Of a DNA stretch of 64,000 nt, positions 44,407-56,187 are shown in pieces (position 1 is the first letter of the stretch; every line of letters begins with the position of its first letter). Under the pieces are notes generated by a model. That model was given only the letters and a program-made list of their open reading frames with translations. It was not told where the DNA came from and searched no databases. This DNA is from Ampelomyces quisqualis (taxonomy: Eukaryota > Ascomycota > Dothideomycetes > Pleosporales > Phaeosphaeriaceae): assembly GCA_018398575.1 (NCBI GenBank), contig JAGTXZ010000024.1, positions 1,488,001-1,552,000 on the forward strand. The letters run 5' to 3'. Position numbers and translations under genes: made by a program.

Positions 44407-46446
44407 CTAGCATCCGCCCCACGACCTGCCGTTCCAGTCCGGTTCCGCGTACTGCATCGTCGCGCACCACGGCTTGTCGCCCGCCGCGTATGGGTGAAGA
44501 GGTAAGTCGTACGGCATGCGGAAGCCTAGAATCTTCTCCTTTTCCGCATCGTCCAGCGCGATAGCAGCTCCATCCTCAGCTTCAGTGCAAGGCATGTCCT
44601 TTCCAAATACGGGCACCATAACAACCTTACCTACTTCTTCGGGCTCAGCAAAGAGCGCAGGCCACACCACAACACCAGCCTCCCAGCTCTGAATCCATAT
44701 CTCGTCTTTCTTATTCACTACATCACCCCAGGCTTGCTTGCTCAGGTTCGCGGAAGTGACCATGGCCCAGTCGATCGTTCTGTGCGCTTGGTCGGTAAAG
44801 CGTAGGAATGTCTTGATATGTGGTGCTGCGGGGCCGCGAAGAGCTTGACCTCGCTGTTCCGTAGTCGGACTGGCATTCGGTACTGTTAGAGGTACTTTCC
44901 AGTGACAGAACAATGGGTGCATGTACTCTAGTTGCTTCTGTTGCTGTTGGGATTGGAGCTTCATGTGTATTGAGCCGCCGGATGCGTAGCCATCTAGTGA
45001 AGTACGAATCTCGTCTGGGGTGGGGAAGATGATGCTGAATCTGGGTCGCAACGACTTGGCTTCCTGAGGTTGGTATGCTTCAGGCTTTTGAAAGAATTTG
45101 GAAGTCTTTTTTAATTCTGTCAGAGGTCTGTCTGTCAAAGATGGTGTCGGTGCAGAGCCGCTGAGGACCGATTGGAACTGCGAGAGCCAGGTCGGGGCCG
45201 CTCCCAATGTTGCTATCGATGACACCTGCATGACAATGTGCGGCGGTGCTGCCTTCTGCCCAGATGTTGTCTTGACAGGTACATTTGGAAGTATTTCTTG
45301 TACTCCAAGCCAGCCGAACGAAGTCTGCTCAGATGGCTTCGCATCAACAGGCTTTTGTCGCGACGGTGCACTGCCGATGAAAGCTGCTCTGATGGCTGAA
45401 AAGTCGTAGCTCATCAATTGCTGTGTCATGTTGGCTAGTCGCTTTCCGTACGCTTTGAAGTATCTCAGTAGATCAACCTTGAAGCGTTCGCCACTACCGA
45501 TTTTGTATGTAGCTAGATGTTGTTCACTTGATGAGCCTAACTGTACTTCTGACGGGGGAAGTGGCAGCAGTGGTGAACGCCACACAGCTTGCGTCATGTT
45601 ACCCCAGTCCTGCAGCACAGAGTCAGCGGAAGTCATATCACTTCAGATACCAGGAATATACCCTCGAGATCATGTTGGCAGTATGGATGATCACTTGTGC
45701 TTGATCATCATGCCGAAAAAGCACGAGCATCTTCGAGTGATGAGTGCCAAACGGGTCAGGAATGTACGCTGGAATCAGCTCGATGTTCTTGTAACGTTCT
45801 GTAGCCTCCTAGACCTCGATTAGTACATGTAACAGACAGTTCGTACGCGCAGCTCATACCAGCAAAGCAATGCGATTCGCATCATCCTTCTTCCAGAACC
45901 CATGCACAATCTTGACTTTGACCAAATTTTTCACATCCTCGTCAAATTGCTTCCTGAGAAGAATTCAGTCTACTGTTGACTTGAACTCATCTTGTGCTTG
46001 CGAACTCACATGACAAAGTCCACATCGAACAAGAAATTAAAATTCCAGCACTCCTTGATCATCGGATCGCCCAGAATATCCTTCAACTTGACCGCATCTA
46101 CATTTTGTGAAGGAGCCAGGTCGTGTATATGCGTGAGCTGGAACGGTGACGGTAAATATATCCTGCCCCGTGTCCCTGGACTTTCTTCTGGCTGATCTTG
46201 CTGTACATCGAAATCTAGCTGGGTCTCGTTGGGTATTTTGCGGGGTATGTTGTCGAATCCCCAATCTGTCATGCGTGTACCATATGATACAGCTGGGCTT
46301 CCACGTTTCGGCAACGGTGGACTGATTGGTCTGTCAAGACTCTTGTGAGGTGAGTCCTGGTGCCGGTGTTCGGATGCCGCTAGTACGTCCTCGGAAGGGT
46401 TGACATTGAGCTTCTTGCGCTTTGTTGGGGGCTCGACCTGCTCCAT
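44407..46446 (-). CDS. tdp1: Tyrosyl-DNA phosphodiesterase 1
   Basis: Four exons, 46446-46010, 45953-45860, 45808-45662 and 45609-44407; 626 residues. The first HKN motif is in PDPFGTHHSKMLVLF (exon 3) and the second is PHIKTFLRF followed by WAMVTSANLSKQAWG, with the two catalytic His-Lys pairs and the Asn. The N-terminal region of about 120 residues is polar, begins with a likely nuclear signal (PPTKRKK) and includes the short F-x-LT linear element QLTHIHDL. The enzyme removes topoisomerase I peptides from 3' DNA ends during repair. Gln-rich low complexity (QSQQQQKQ) lies in the middle of the second half, as in other fungal copies. It is convergent with faa1, with 261 bases between their stop codons. 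Confidence 0.93.
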
Positions 46447-46878
46447 CGCAAGTAAGTCTAATCAGGCAGCTACCAGTAGTGGGAAGTAGTCAGATCACAG
46501 AACGACGAGGTCGGTGAAGAAGTCGTGTGCGAGACGTGTTGAAGTTCTGGTATTTACGCCGCTTGGACCAAGTAACTACTTGAGCAGCAGGCACCGTCAG
46601 GCGTAGAAGGAGTAATGACGTAAAACAGAGGAATTTATCATGGTGAAAAAGGTCACGCGTTGCGAAATTAAACAAACATAGCTGTGAATGGATGTCATTC
46701 TGTATCGTACCTCAAGGGCCAATTTTCAAAGCCTCTCGCTCAAGCAAGGCTACAAACATACGCCATCTAATATAACCAAGCATCGTGAGCACGATGCTGT
46801 CTAACGAACGCTAAGAAGTTGAGTATTTACTGTCCCAAACGCCATGCAGCGCTCGTAAAGATGAGAGACAACACCAAT
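46447..46878. other. Intergenic
   Basis: 432 bases between the 3' end of ole1 and the 5' end of tdp1 (same strand). No gene is seen. Confidence 0.5.
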
Positions 46879-48373
46879 CTACGCTGCACTAGCGCTCTGG
46901 ATGGGTTGCGCAACCTTGGTAATCTGGTTACCAGCCCTGATGATTGGGTTGCCTTGGTCGTCCTTGACAAAACCGACATCCTTGTTTTCTCGTTGAGCGC
47001 GCTTCCAGATCTCAACTTCGCACCCGCCGCGAATGACACCAACCCTCATGGTGGAGAGTAGGTTGTGGGCGCCGTTGGAATGGAAGTAGACACCACCGTT
47101 GAACATGGCGGTCGCATCCTTGCCGAGACCGCTCTTGATCAGGGTCTTGCCGCCAGGGTGCTCATTGATGAAGTCTGTCACATCGTGGACAACACCGGCG
47201 ACAGCGACCAGACCGCGGCCGTTCTTAGCCTGTTCAACGTAGTCGTCCCACTCAATGACGGGAAGCTGGTCAAGAGGAACACCCCAGTCGAGCTTGGCGC
47301 GCTTCTGGTCGATCTTCTTCTGGAGTTGCTGGACACGGCCCTTTTCAATCTCGTTGGAGCGGAACTGCTTGAGGTTGGAGGCGAGGCCGAGCTTGCTCCA
47401 CAGCCAGATGGACCACTTTGTGGGGTCGTACTGATGCCACTCAATAGCGTTGCGGTAGTCGGAGGGGAACTCGTGGTGGAAGTTGTGGTATCCCTCGCCC
47501 AGAGTGACGAGAGCAGTGATGACATGATCCCTAGGGCTGTTGCGGTCGTCGAAAGGCTGGTCACCAAGCCAGTGGGCAAGCGAGTTGACGCAGAAGGTGG
47601 CCTGCTGGACGAAGAAGATGCGGAGGATACCGGCGTAGATGAAGCCACCGAGCCAGTCACCCCAGCAGAGACCAGCGACAGCCGAGGGGAAAATCAGCCC
47701 CATGGTGATGACAGCCTTGATGTAGTTCTTGTGCTGCCAGACGACAACGGGGTCTTCGTTGAGATCGGTGATGTCGGTGCGGCCGATACGCTTGGGGTTT
47801 TGCTTCATGATCATCCAGCCGAGGTGGCTGTAGAGGAGGCCCTTGCGAACAGAGTAGGGGTCTTTGTTGGTGTCGGTGTAGCGGTGGTGGGCGCGGTGGT
47901 CACGGCTCCACCAGCGGATGGAGCCCTCGACGGCACCAGCACCCACGGCAGCGAGCCAGATGCGCAGGGCCAGGCCGGCGTTGTAGGACTTGTGTGCCCA
48001 CAGACGATGGTATCCAGCCGTGATTCCGAGACCGGTGCAGAAGTAGTAGACGACGGCCCACGCGGCCGTCTTCCACTGCAGAGGCGTGTAGAAGGCGGCG
48101 ACGCAGCCAGCGAAAGGCACGCCGATGATGAAGATAACCTGGGACGCTGTTAACGGCGGTTGCGAGGACGTCGTGGTGCGGAGAGCTTACGTTGAGCCAA
48201 TTCACGTGCTGGTGCCAGTTCGACCGTGTGATGGGCTGGTCGGTGATGTGCGGCTTCTTGGGGTCGTACTTGGCGTTGCGGTTCGGCTCCGAGGCGCTGG
48301 CCATGGAGCCCGGCTGCTTGACGTAGTCCGGGTCGATGGCCTGCATGCCGGCGGTAGGCTGGTGGGAGGGCAT
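46879..48373 (-). CDS. ole1: Acyl-CoA delta-9 desaturase with C-terminal cytochrome b5
   Basis: Two exons, 48373-48191 and 48138-46879, joined across a 52-nt intron; 480 residues. The three histidine boxes are HRLWAH, HRAHHRYTD and EGYHNFHHEFP, which bind the di-iron centre. Four hydrophobic segments span the ER membrane. The C-terminal third is a cytochrome b5 domain, with VVHDVTDFINEHPGGKTLI containing the haem His. Fusion of desaturase and b5 is the fungal Ole1 layout, which makes palmitoleoyl- and oleoyl-CoA. The 1.6-kb upstream region is long and could carry the fatty-acid-responsive control known for this gene in yeast, but I see no identifiable element. Confidence 0.97.
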
Positions 48374-50011
48374 GGTGAGACGTAACAAGAGGGGGAGAGG
48401 CAAAAGCGAAGGGTGTTGTGAGAAGGGACTGGGCGCTCAGGTCAGGTGTGCGAGCTCCGGTCGGCTTCCGTGTGATGGCGGCTCCGGCAGCGATGGGAGG
48501 CTTCACCACGCTCAAGTGAATGGCGAGGTGGAAGGTGTGAGGGAGGGCGTGCAAAGGGCAGGAGGATGCGGAGAGACAGAAGCAGTGGCGGACGGCGGCA
48601 GGCACGCGTTAATAAAGGCGGTGGAATGGAGCGCTCGTCTGAGGGACCCCAACACTTTGTGCAGGCTAACTTACTAAGCGAGGCTGCTGGGAAGAACCGG
48701 GTTCCTTGCATGAATCTGCGTCCTGGTCGACTTGTCGCTGTCGTAACTTGGCACATACTGGGCGTAGCGCCGCCTGTCATTCGTCGCCGGCCAGGGTCCA
48801 AGTGTCACCGTGGGCGTTGTGGTGCGAAAAAATTTCGAGCCTACTGTAGCGCATTTGTTGCCTCTCGACCAGGTCACCAGGGCTGATGTCGGCAAACAAG
48901 ACGGCCTCAGGAGTCGGGACCAGCTCGACCCGTCGACGGGCACTCGAGGAAATCACATGCAGCGCCTTCACGGCAGACGCATGCGAAAAGCTGTTGATAT
49001 CGCGTCCTGCAGCCCTACGTATGTGTGCGCCCACCGACCATCTCGCCAGACATGGGATGGACACCCAGGACGAATCGGAACACGTGCACTCGGTGGCGAA
49101 ACGTCTCAGCATGTACACGTGACACAGAATGGCTGCTAAAAGACCCTTGTCCCGCCACTAGCTGACGGTGAGCAAACCCTCGCAAGCCCATCCGCTTTGG
49201 GCATGGCGCGCCCTCAACACCATTTCTTACTGCTACAGTGCTACCACCAAACAGGTGTTCATCGATAGCACTTCGCACGGCTGTTGGGGGGTATTCCACA
49301 CCACGAGTCCCGAGTCCCGACATGCTGTATCCACTTCGACGAAAGGTGATAGGCCGTCACAAGCAGAGAAGTTGTTTGTTGAGAAGAGCCCCCGCTCCAA
49401 CACTGGTTCGCATGACGCATTCAGCGTGTTGAGCATCTAGGTGGTACAACAACCGTTCGGTAAAGCGGATGCTGATTAGAACCTAGTCACTAAGCTATCG
49501 GGTTACCGTGCCTGCCAATCGTCGTCGTGCTGCTGTCTTGGCCTATCGTACAGTTCTCTTAAATTGCGTCATGGCCCAGCGCCCTGCCAACAATCTCCAT
49601 ACAACGCGAAGCAGCTTGGTGTTTGTATTACTCTTGCTTCATGGCCAATTTGCCATCCCCCAAGCAGGAAAAATACTCCCTCCACATGCAAAACGCTACA
49701 ATGATAATACCTTCCTATCGTGCACTCATCAGACCAAAGGATGTCGCAGCACTCCCAACCCCGTACGTTGACATTTATTGAAACTACTTGCATACCAAGT
49801 GCAAATGTGGAGGATGAATAATAGGTTGAATGAGATGCAGTGTATATCTAAGCCAAAGTATGGAGGAGCAAAAACACACAAAGGTAAACGCTACACTACC
49901 ACGATACATACAAACAACGTCTTCTTCTTCTTCTTCTTCTTCTTCTTCTTCTCGAATCATAACTTGACACATATCTTTTCCCTACCATGTTCATCTTTTT
50001 CCTTACTGCGC
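48374..50011. other. Intergenic, with ole1 5' region
   Basis: 1.6 kb. Its left part is the ole1 promoter side and its right end holds a (TTC)n microsatellite and the 3' region of the permease gene. No supported gene. Confidence 0.5.
49919..49952. repeat. (TTC)n microsatellite
   Basis: About eleven uninterrupted TTC units, 3' of the permease gene. Likely length-variable between strains. Confidence 0.95.
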
Positions 50012-51911
50012 CTACGCCATCTTCCCCGCAGCAGGCGCAATATCCGAACTCGCGCGACCCTCTTCGCTGATCCCCTTCACCTGCCCCTTGTGGATACGTG
50101 CCCACTCCTCTCTATCAGCATGCTCATCCACCGTCTCAGCAAGCAGCTCAGGCGTTTCCTCGTCCTCCATCTCCTCGGGAAGCACCAAGTTGAGCGCCAG
50201 GTTGACAAACGCAACCACCGCAAAGCCCGTCTCGAGAATCAAGACAATGGCATTATAAAAGCCCGACAAGGCGCGATTCTCGCCCTGGTACGTAAAGACA
50301 AAACTGAACCAGTTGGGCACCATGGTCGCGCCGAAGCCGAGCGTGAACCCGGCCGTCAGGATAAAGCGGTTCCGACGCGTAAAAGGCATGGTGGAAATAA
50401 TACGTATACCGGACACGGTGACGGCAGAGAACAAGAACGTCGTCATCCCACCGAGGACGGCGGCGGGGATAGCGACAAGCGCCGCTGCGAATTTGGCAAA
50501 GATGCCCATGACTATGAGCCAGAAACAACATGCGTAGCCAGCTTTGCGGTTCGCGCAGCGCGTCAGCGCAATCACGCCGTTGTTCTGCGCAAATGTCGAC
50601 ATGGGCGTGATGGTGCATAGCGCTGCGATGACGCCGTTGAGTCCGTCGGCGAGAATGCCGCCCTGGATGCGCGAGTCGTACATGTCGCCGTCAACTTCGA
50701 GGCGCGACACGTCGCATGTGGCGGTGATGTCGCCGATGGCTTCCATGGCGAGGACCATGTAGACTGCTAGTAGTGGTAAGACGATGGGTCCGTATACGCT
50801 GAGCTTGAAGGTGTGCACCCAGATGAATGACACGGGGGGTGCGGCGTCGATGGTTTGCTTGTCGAAGTAGCCCGTTGCGCCGGCGATGATGCACCCGACG
50901 AGTAGACCGATGACTACGGCGGTGGATTTCATAATCGGTGCGCCGAAGCGCTCGCAGATGATGATTGTGATGAAGACGCTGAAGCCCAGGCCGATGAACT
51001 CAGCTGACCCCCATGGCAAGGCGTGCGGGGCGTTGATATTGGGGCAAAGCTGGAACAAACCAGATGTCGGGCGCGACTTGCAGTCGCCAGAGCCACCAGC
51101 CCAGTTCTGGAAACCTGACTGCACAAGCTTGACGCCGATGAGCATGACGGTCGGCCCGGTGACGAGAGGTGGGAAGATCTTCTTAAGCACGCGAGGTGAG
51201 GTGAAGGACATGGCGATTTCGAGGAGAGCACAGCATGCTGCAGTTCCTAGAATCGCACCGTAGCCATCAGGGCAAGGGAGTTTGCGACCAGCTGCTGATG
51301 TTGGGCAGTATCCAGTCGCGTACATTTGACTCAACGCACCGGTCGCAACGGGGATGGTTGCAAAACTGGTTCCGACGACAGAGATCAGACCAGTGCCGAT
51401 GTGGTAGGGAGTCTTCCAAATGTGGAAGCGAGTGATTTGAATGGACGAGAGAATACCGCATACTACAAGCGATGTAGAGACGAGATAACGTTGCTGATCG
51501 AGAGACAAATTGGCGGCGTTGGCCAGAATGATAGGGGCTGAAAAGAGTCAATGATTTCGTGCAGGTTACTAAATTTTTGATGAGATACTCACGCGTAATG
51601 ACACCCGCCAACATAGCAAGGGCGTGTTGAAAACCGAGGAGAAGAGCTAGGAAGACGGGCATCTTGTCGTGCAGCCCAAAAAAGGGCGCCGCTCGTCTCT
51701 CTTTCTTCATGAAGGGAAGATTTGGCTTGAACAGAAAGGCGTAATCGTAAGTTCCAACGAGGCCTTCTCTGTGTACAATGTCAGCGAGTGTCATCACCAC
51801 CCTCAATTCCTGTCCAAGACCTTACTTTGTAGTAAACGCCTTTCCAAACCGCCTAAACTTCTCTCCCCAAGTTCGCTTCGGTCCATGATCAGGTCCAATT
51901 CTATCTGCCAT
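50012..51911 (-). CDS. Purine (uric acid/xanthine) permease, NAT/NCS2 family
   Basis: Three exons, 51911-51826, 51768-51593 and 51537-50012; 595 residues. The NAT signature QNNGVIALTR is present, with the ALAMLAGVIT segment containing the QH motif (GFQHALAML) in helix 1, and AMEAIGDITATCDVSR, where the functional Glu of helix 8 lies. About 12-14 hydrophobic segments follow, and the C-terminal tail has the EETPELLAET stretch, acidic as in UapA/UapC. The conserved N-terminal element GTYDYAFLFKPNLPF is also present. These features match Aspergillus UapA/UapC, proton symporters for xanthine and uric acid in the plasma membrane; which of the two substrates ranges applies cannot be told. Confidence 0.93.
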
Positions 51912-53443
51912 TGCTAATTCGGACGTCGGGTATCCCCTGAGCAGATCACTTGCTCGACTTTACCGTGCCTTAAATACGCTTCTCTTCCTCTCCTATGCCT
52001 GCGCACGACTTTGCGGTTCTGTAGTGATCGTCGGCTCCAGATAAGACCAGTACTCAATGCGAGGTGATGCTGATAAGATTGGCGAGATGTGAGGTCGATG
52101 GCTGATGCCGGTCTCCAAAAGCGACCAGTGAGCAGATACGATAATCGCCTTACTGTGTATGCTTTGATTCGGGTGACAGACTGCTTGGGCAAGAGTGGTC
52201 GAAATTGCGGGGAAAGCGAACTTTGGCCAGGGCACAACGAACTCTCGCGTTCAACGATGGGGCAGAGAGGCCGAAAGGATGCACCCGCGGATGATGTGCG
52301 TTGGAGATGAGAAGATACGGAGTACAGTAGCAACAAAACTACCTTTCCTTGTATATAACGGATGGGGAGCAGAGAATTGTCATTCCATGCCAACACCCAC
52401 GATACACACAACTGATCCTTTCCGACGACCTAGTTCCCTGCCAACAAGTGCCACGGTGCTGGAGCTGGCCGACGCGGATCGTTATCCGCCGCAACTACCT
52501 CCAGATCTCCACGGCTGAATGGTTCGCTAAGGCGCGAGTTCTGCCAGGCCTTGGGGCGACGCCGTAAAACAACGACAAGAGACTGCTGATAAGGTCTTGG
52601 GCGCGGCGTGATTGGTCGACGCCACGGGATGTCATCAGGTGGCTGTCGGTAGCCTCCGATAGAGCTGGACGGGCCCTACGATGATGGCTTTGCGATTGCG
52701 GAGAATCGCATGGCATCCCACGTCGCGTTGGAGAATTCACCATCTGGGCCCTGATGTTGGGTCTTTGCATGCAGTGTTGTCGCCGGGTGCCGGACGTCTG
52801 GACTGCAGTGAACCATGGCCGAGTCAAGCGTCCACCGTACAACAACAGTACACCAGACGCTAGCATTTCACGTCGCGCATGAATTCGTTTTTTTAACGAA
52901 CCCAGCTCAAAGAATCTACAGGAGCGCCTTCCCTTTCTCATGGGCCGGTTGTCTGAAGATGATAATCTCCTTCAATTGGCCCGGCATACAGAGTACTCTT
53001 GTTACCGACCTTGTGGAGCACTCGATCGCACAACCATCAAAGACATGCCGCCTCCTACTTTAGCAAGAGTCGCAAAGCTGGATCTTTGGGCCATGCGAGA
53101 AATACGACGTTCCAGAATCTCTTCACAGCTTGTGCTGCTCCACTAGAACTTGTCAGTGTACTCGTTGCCAGAAGCATAGAGACCGACGGGCCGCGGACTG
53201 TGGTAGTTTGGTTAACTTGTGAGAACAGGGCTTCAAACACACGTGAGTGTGGTCAGGCAAGATGTGATTTATAGGTGTGTTAGCCCAAGTGCACGTTGCT
53301 CGCCACATGCGCTGCACAGACGGATATCACCACACCATCGCAGAATGTTGACTCAACCTAGCATCTGATTCACGATTCCGTCATTGAAGCGTGATCTTAT
53401 CTAGTCCTCCCTCACTCATGCCCAGCCCCGAATCGATATACAT
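51912..53443. other. Intergenic, permease 5' region
   Basis: 1.5 kb with no supported gene. It contains a TACGGAGTA copy at 52316-52324. The part right of about 53000 is the 3' side of acb1. Confidence 0.5.
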
Positions 53444-53977
53444 CTAGTTGTCATGCTTAGCCAACAACTGCTCTCCCAACTCGACGTACTTGTCGTCCGC
53501 CTCCTGCTGGCTTGTTCCAGCATCAACAACCTCCTTCCACTTGTTGTACTTGGCCTTGCCCTAGTATATCGTCAGTCCACATCCCCAACTTTGCCCAAGC
53601 ATGTGCTCGGGAGGTGTATATTCAGGAGACATGTGTGTCCGGTGCATTGGATATGTAAGACGTGGTACGTACAGCGAGGTCGAACATGCCGGGCTTCTTC
53701 GCGGCGCTGAAGTCCTGGCCTTGCGCGACCTTGGCGTAGGCGTAGAGCTAGAAAGGAGAGGACGTGTTAGCTCGTTCTTTTCGCGACTTGTATCGCACAT
53801 CATCTTCTGCAAGAGAGAGAAAATTACATCGCTCTCTAGGGCTCGAAAGTATGTGGCGTTGGGAAGACGTACGTTCAGCTGCTCGTCATTGCTGGGACCT
53901 TGCTTGCCTGCAGCCTTGAGCTTTTCGCCCATTTTGCTAATCTTCTCGTACGTCTGGGTGAATTTGGCGGACGGCAT
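53444..53977 (-). CDS. acb1: Acyl-CoA-binding protein
   Basis: Three exons, 53977-53873, 53747-53673 and 53560-53444; 98 residues, the size of a free ACBP. It carries the family core: FTQTYEKISKM, PSNDEQLNLYAY, then KKPGMFDLAGKAKYNKWKEV, where KAKYNKW holds the Lys that contacts the CoA phosphate, and the final helix EADDKYVELGEQLL. It binds long-chain acyl-CoA esters in the cytosol and delivers them to lipid synthesis. The usual YKQAT segment is replaced by YAKVAQGQD, a fungal variant. Introns 1 and 2 are 125 and 112 nt, longer than most here. Confidence 0.92.
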
Positions 53978-54497
53978 TGTGAAAGTCTGAATGTATCAGT
54001 ACCGCGAAGGCTACGTCAAGATGAGAAAAATTACCTGTCGGATGTGTAGAGGTTCGGTGATGATTCAGCTTTTGTGTTTTTAGATGAGAGCTTCAGAGCG
54101 GTGATGGCGGGGTCGAGAAGCAGGTTGAAGTGGGGCACATGGGCAGGCACGGATGACGTCGGCTTGATACTTTGTAGAACGTGGAAGCACGAGTTGTGTA
54201 TCTTTGTGCGGCATTCCGATAAGATGAAATGCCTCTCCTGTTCTCAGGAAGTCGCTACTAGTATGATGTTGGAGTCGTGGTGGTGATGAGGCTTCTTGAG
54301 ATCTCCACTCAACGCTGTCCAAGCACACTGCCATATACACACGACCATGCCCAAATATCTACATACACGAGCCTATGGGTATCTTGGCCCTACAGACATA
54401 CTGTTGAAATGAATTGGCCACACGCCAGCTGCGACCCCAATGCTAAATGCGTCCAATAGAACACCACAGAATTATGCCACTGTCTAATGCTCTGCAT
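53978..54497. other. Intergenic
   Basis: 520 bases, 5' of acb1 and 3' of gal7. Nothing else is seen. Confidence 0.5.
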
Positions 54498-55872
54498 TCA
54501 CGAGGCTGTATGATGGCCGTTGGCTCCATTTACACCATTTACGCCATTCAATTTAGGCGACCGCTCAAGCTGCTTGCGGTACAGCTCGCCACCGCATTCT
54601 CGCAAACGCTCTGCGGCCTGCTCAGGGGTGATGTCGCGCTGGGGTTCGGCAAGCATCTCATAGCCGACCTGATACTTGCGAATGGTAGCGCTCCGGAGTA
54701 GTGGGGGGTAGAAATGAATATGAAAATGGCTGCATTCCATTTCTTCCGACGTGCCACTTAGAGGCGCTTGATGCAAACCCATACCTGTATGAACGTCAGT
54801 CCGTGTTCGGCAACTGTTGACCCGAAGGAGCACTCACTGTACGGGAACTGCGTCTCAAAAAGGTTGTCGTACCGCCGCGTGACCTCTGCAATGCTTTCGG
54901 CCAGCTGCGCACGCTCCTCCTTTGTGAAGTCCACCAAGGCCCGCTTGTGCTGCTTGCTAGTGAGGAGGATCTCAAAAGGCCAGACGCCCCAGTACGGTAC
55001 ACCGGCCCAGAATCCCTCGTTCTCGAACACTGTTCGCGTCTTCTCTTGTGACTCTAATTGCGAGTAATCAACAAGCATGTGTGCACCGTTCTGCTCACGC
55101 CGGTATTTGATCAGCTGTTGCAGTTCCGCGCCCGGCTCCTCTGGTAACGATGTGGTGGTCCAGATTTGGCCGTGTGGATGTGGATTCGAGCAGCCCATGG
55201 TAGTGCCCTTGTTCTCAAAAACCTGCATGTACCTGTACTGTGCACTGGGCGGTGGGAGTGCGTCTTGGGATAGTGGTGGTATTTCAATGGTGGCTGCGAG
55301 CTTGGCTAGTACCGACTTGGGATCCAGATGGGCTGTGTAAATGTTGGTCCACGTCTCGATGATTGGGACAATTTGTGCTGGAGTCATGTCTGCGAGCGTG
55401 AGGTTGTGGGAGGGCGAGAAGCAGATGACATAGCACTTTCCGGTCACGGCTTCTGCCCGTAGTAGTCGAGAGGCCAGGCATCCGTCTTTGGAATCTGGTT
55501 GATACTCGGCTTGCTCTTCCATGACAGCACTGTAGTCGTTGACAAACACAAAAGTGTGTTGGAACTTTGGATTGTGCTCGCCATTTGCTCGCGTGTTACC
55601 AGGACACAGATAACACTGAAAGCGGTCAGTGTGAAGTTCAGACTGGCGCACCAGCGGAACATGATCCTACCTCGTCATCGTACTGCGGAAGTGTCGTTTT
55701 TGAGGGTGACTCTTGCATACCCCTGCATTGGTTCAGCATCATGTCCTCGAAACTGTGCGGGTGCAACGTACTGCCATGGTCGCTTTGTGCGATGCGGCGA
55801 GACTAATATCCAGCTTCCTCTGAGCAGATTGAAGCGCCTGTGGGAGATGTCGTTCAAGATGGGGTCTGGCAT
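54498..55872 (-). CDS. gal7: Galactose-1-phosphate uridylyltransferase with an apparent one-base frameshift
   Basis: Exons 55872-55671, 55615-54838 and 54784-54498. Family blocks: DISHRRFNLLRGSWILVSPH and RTKRPWQ at the start, CYLCPGNTRANGEHNP, the catalytic HPHGQIW, and SHFHIHFYPPLLRS. The enzyme moves UMP from UDP-glucose to galactose-1-phosphate in the Leloir pathway. Exon 1 has 202 bases but needs 201: the frame that gives the conserved 'LPxYD' block (LPQYDDE) before CYLCPGN is reached only if one base is dropped from the AAAAA run (plus strand T5 at 55697-55701); as written, a TGA follows at once. Introns near it do not restore the frame. With the extra base removed the protein has 421 residues and all other blocks are intact. 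Either a recent null allele or an assembly indel. Confidence 0.9.
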
Positions 55873-56187
55873 GGCACCGGTGGAATCGAGGATATCCAGT
55901 TCTCACGGCGGACGGTAGGCGACAGGATCGATAGCCACAACAGATCAGGGAGAGGCTGTTCGTAACGCCGGAGCCATAACTGGAGCTAAATAGTAGGAGA
56001 GTGACGCCAATCGTTGTTCCCTGCGCGCTAGCGATCAAGCATTCCCTGGGAGCGGAACACTAGCCAGGTTCGGTACTGCACCCTCACTGCGCGCCGAAAG
56101 GACACCACACCAGAACCTCACCGGCGCCTCCACGATACACCTCCGGACGGAGAATTGGCCCGCGCACACTCACCGCGGGATCTCAGC
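55873..56187. promoter_or_regulatory. Shared 5' region of gal7 and the Yip1-family gene
   Basis: 315 bases between divergent starts. No Gal4-type CGG-N11-CCG site was recognised by eye. Confidence 0.4.

Noticed and set aside
47065..48153. 362-codon open frame on the + strand
   Set aside because: Exactly opposite the conserved ole1 coding exon; GC-rich codons leave the antisense frame open. The encoded Val/Asp/Glu-rich protein has no family features.
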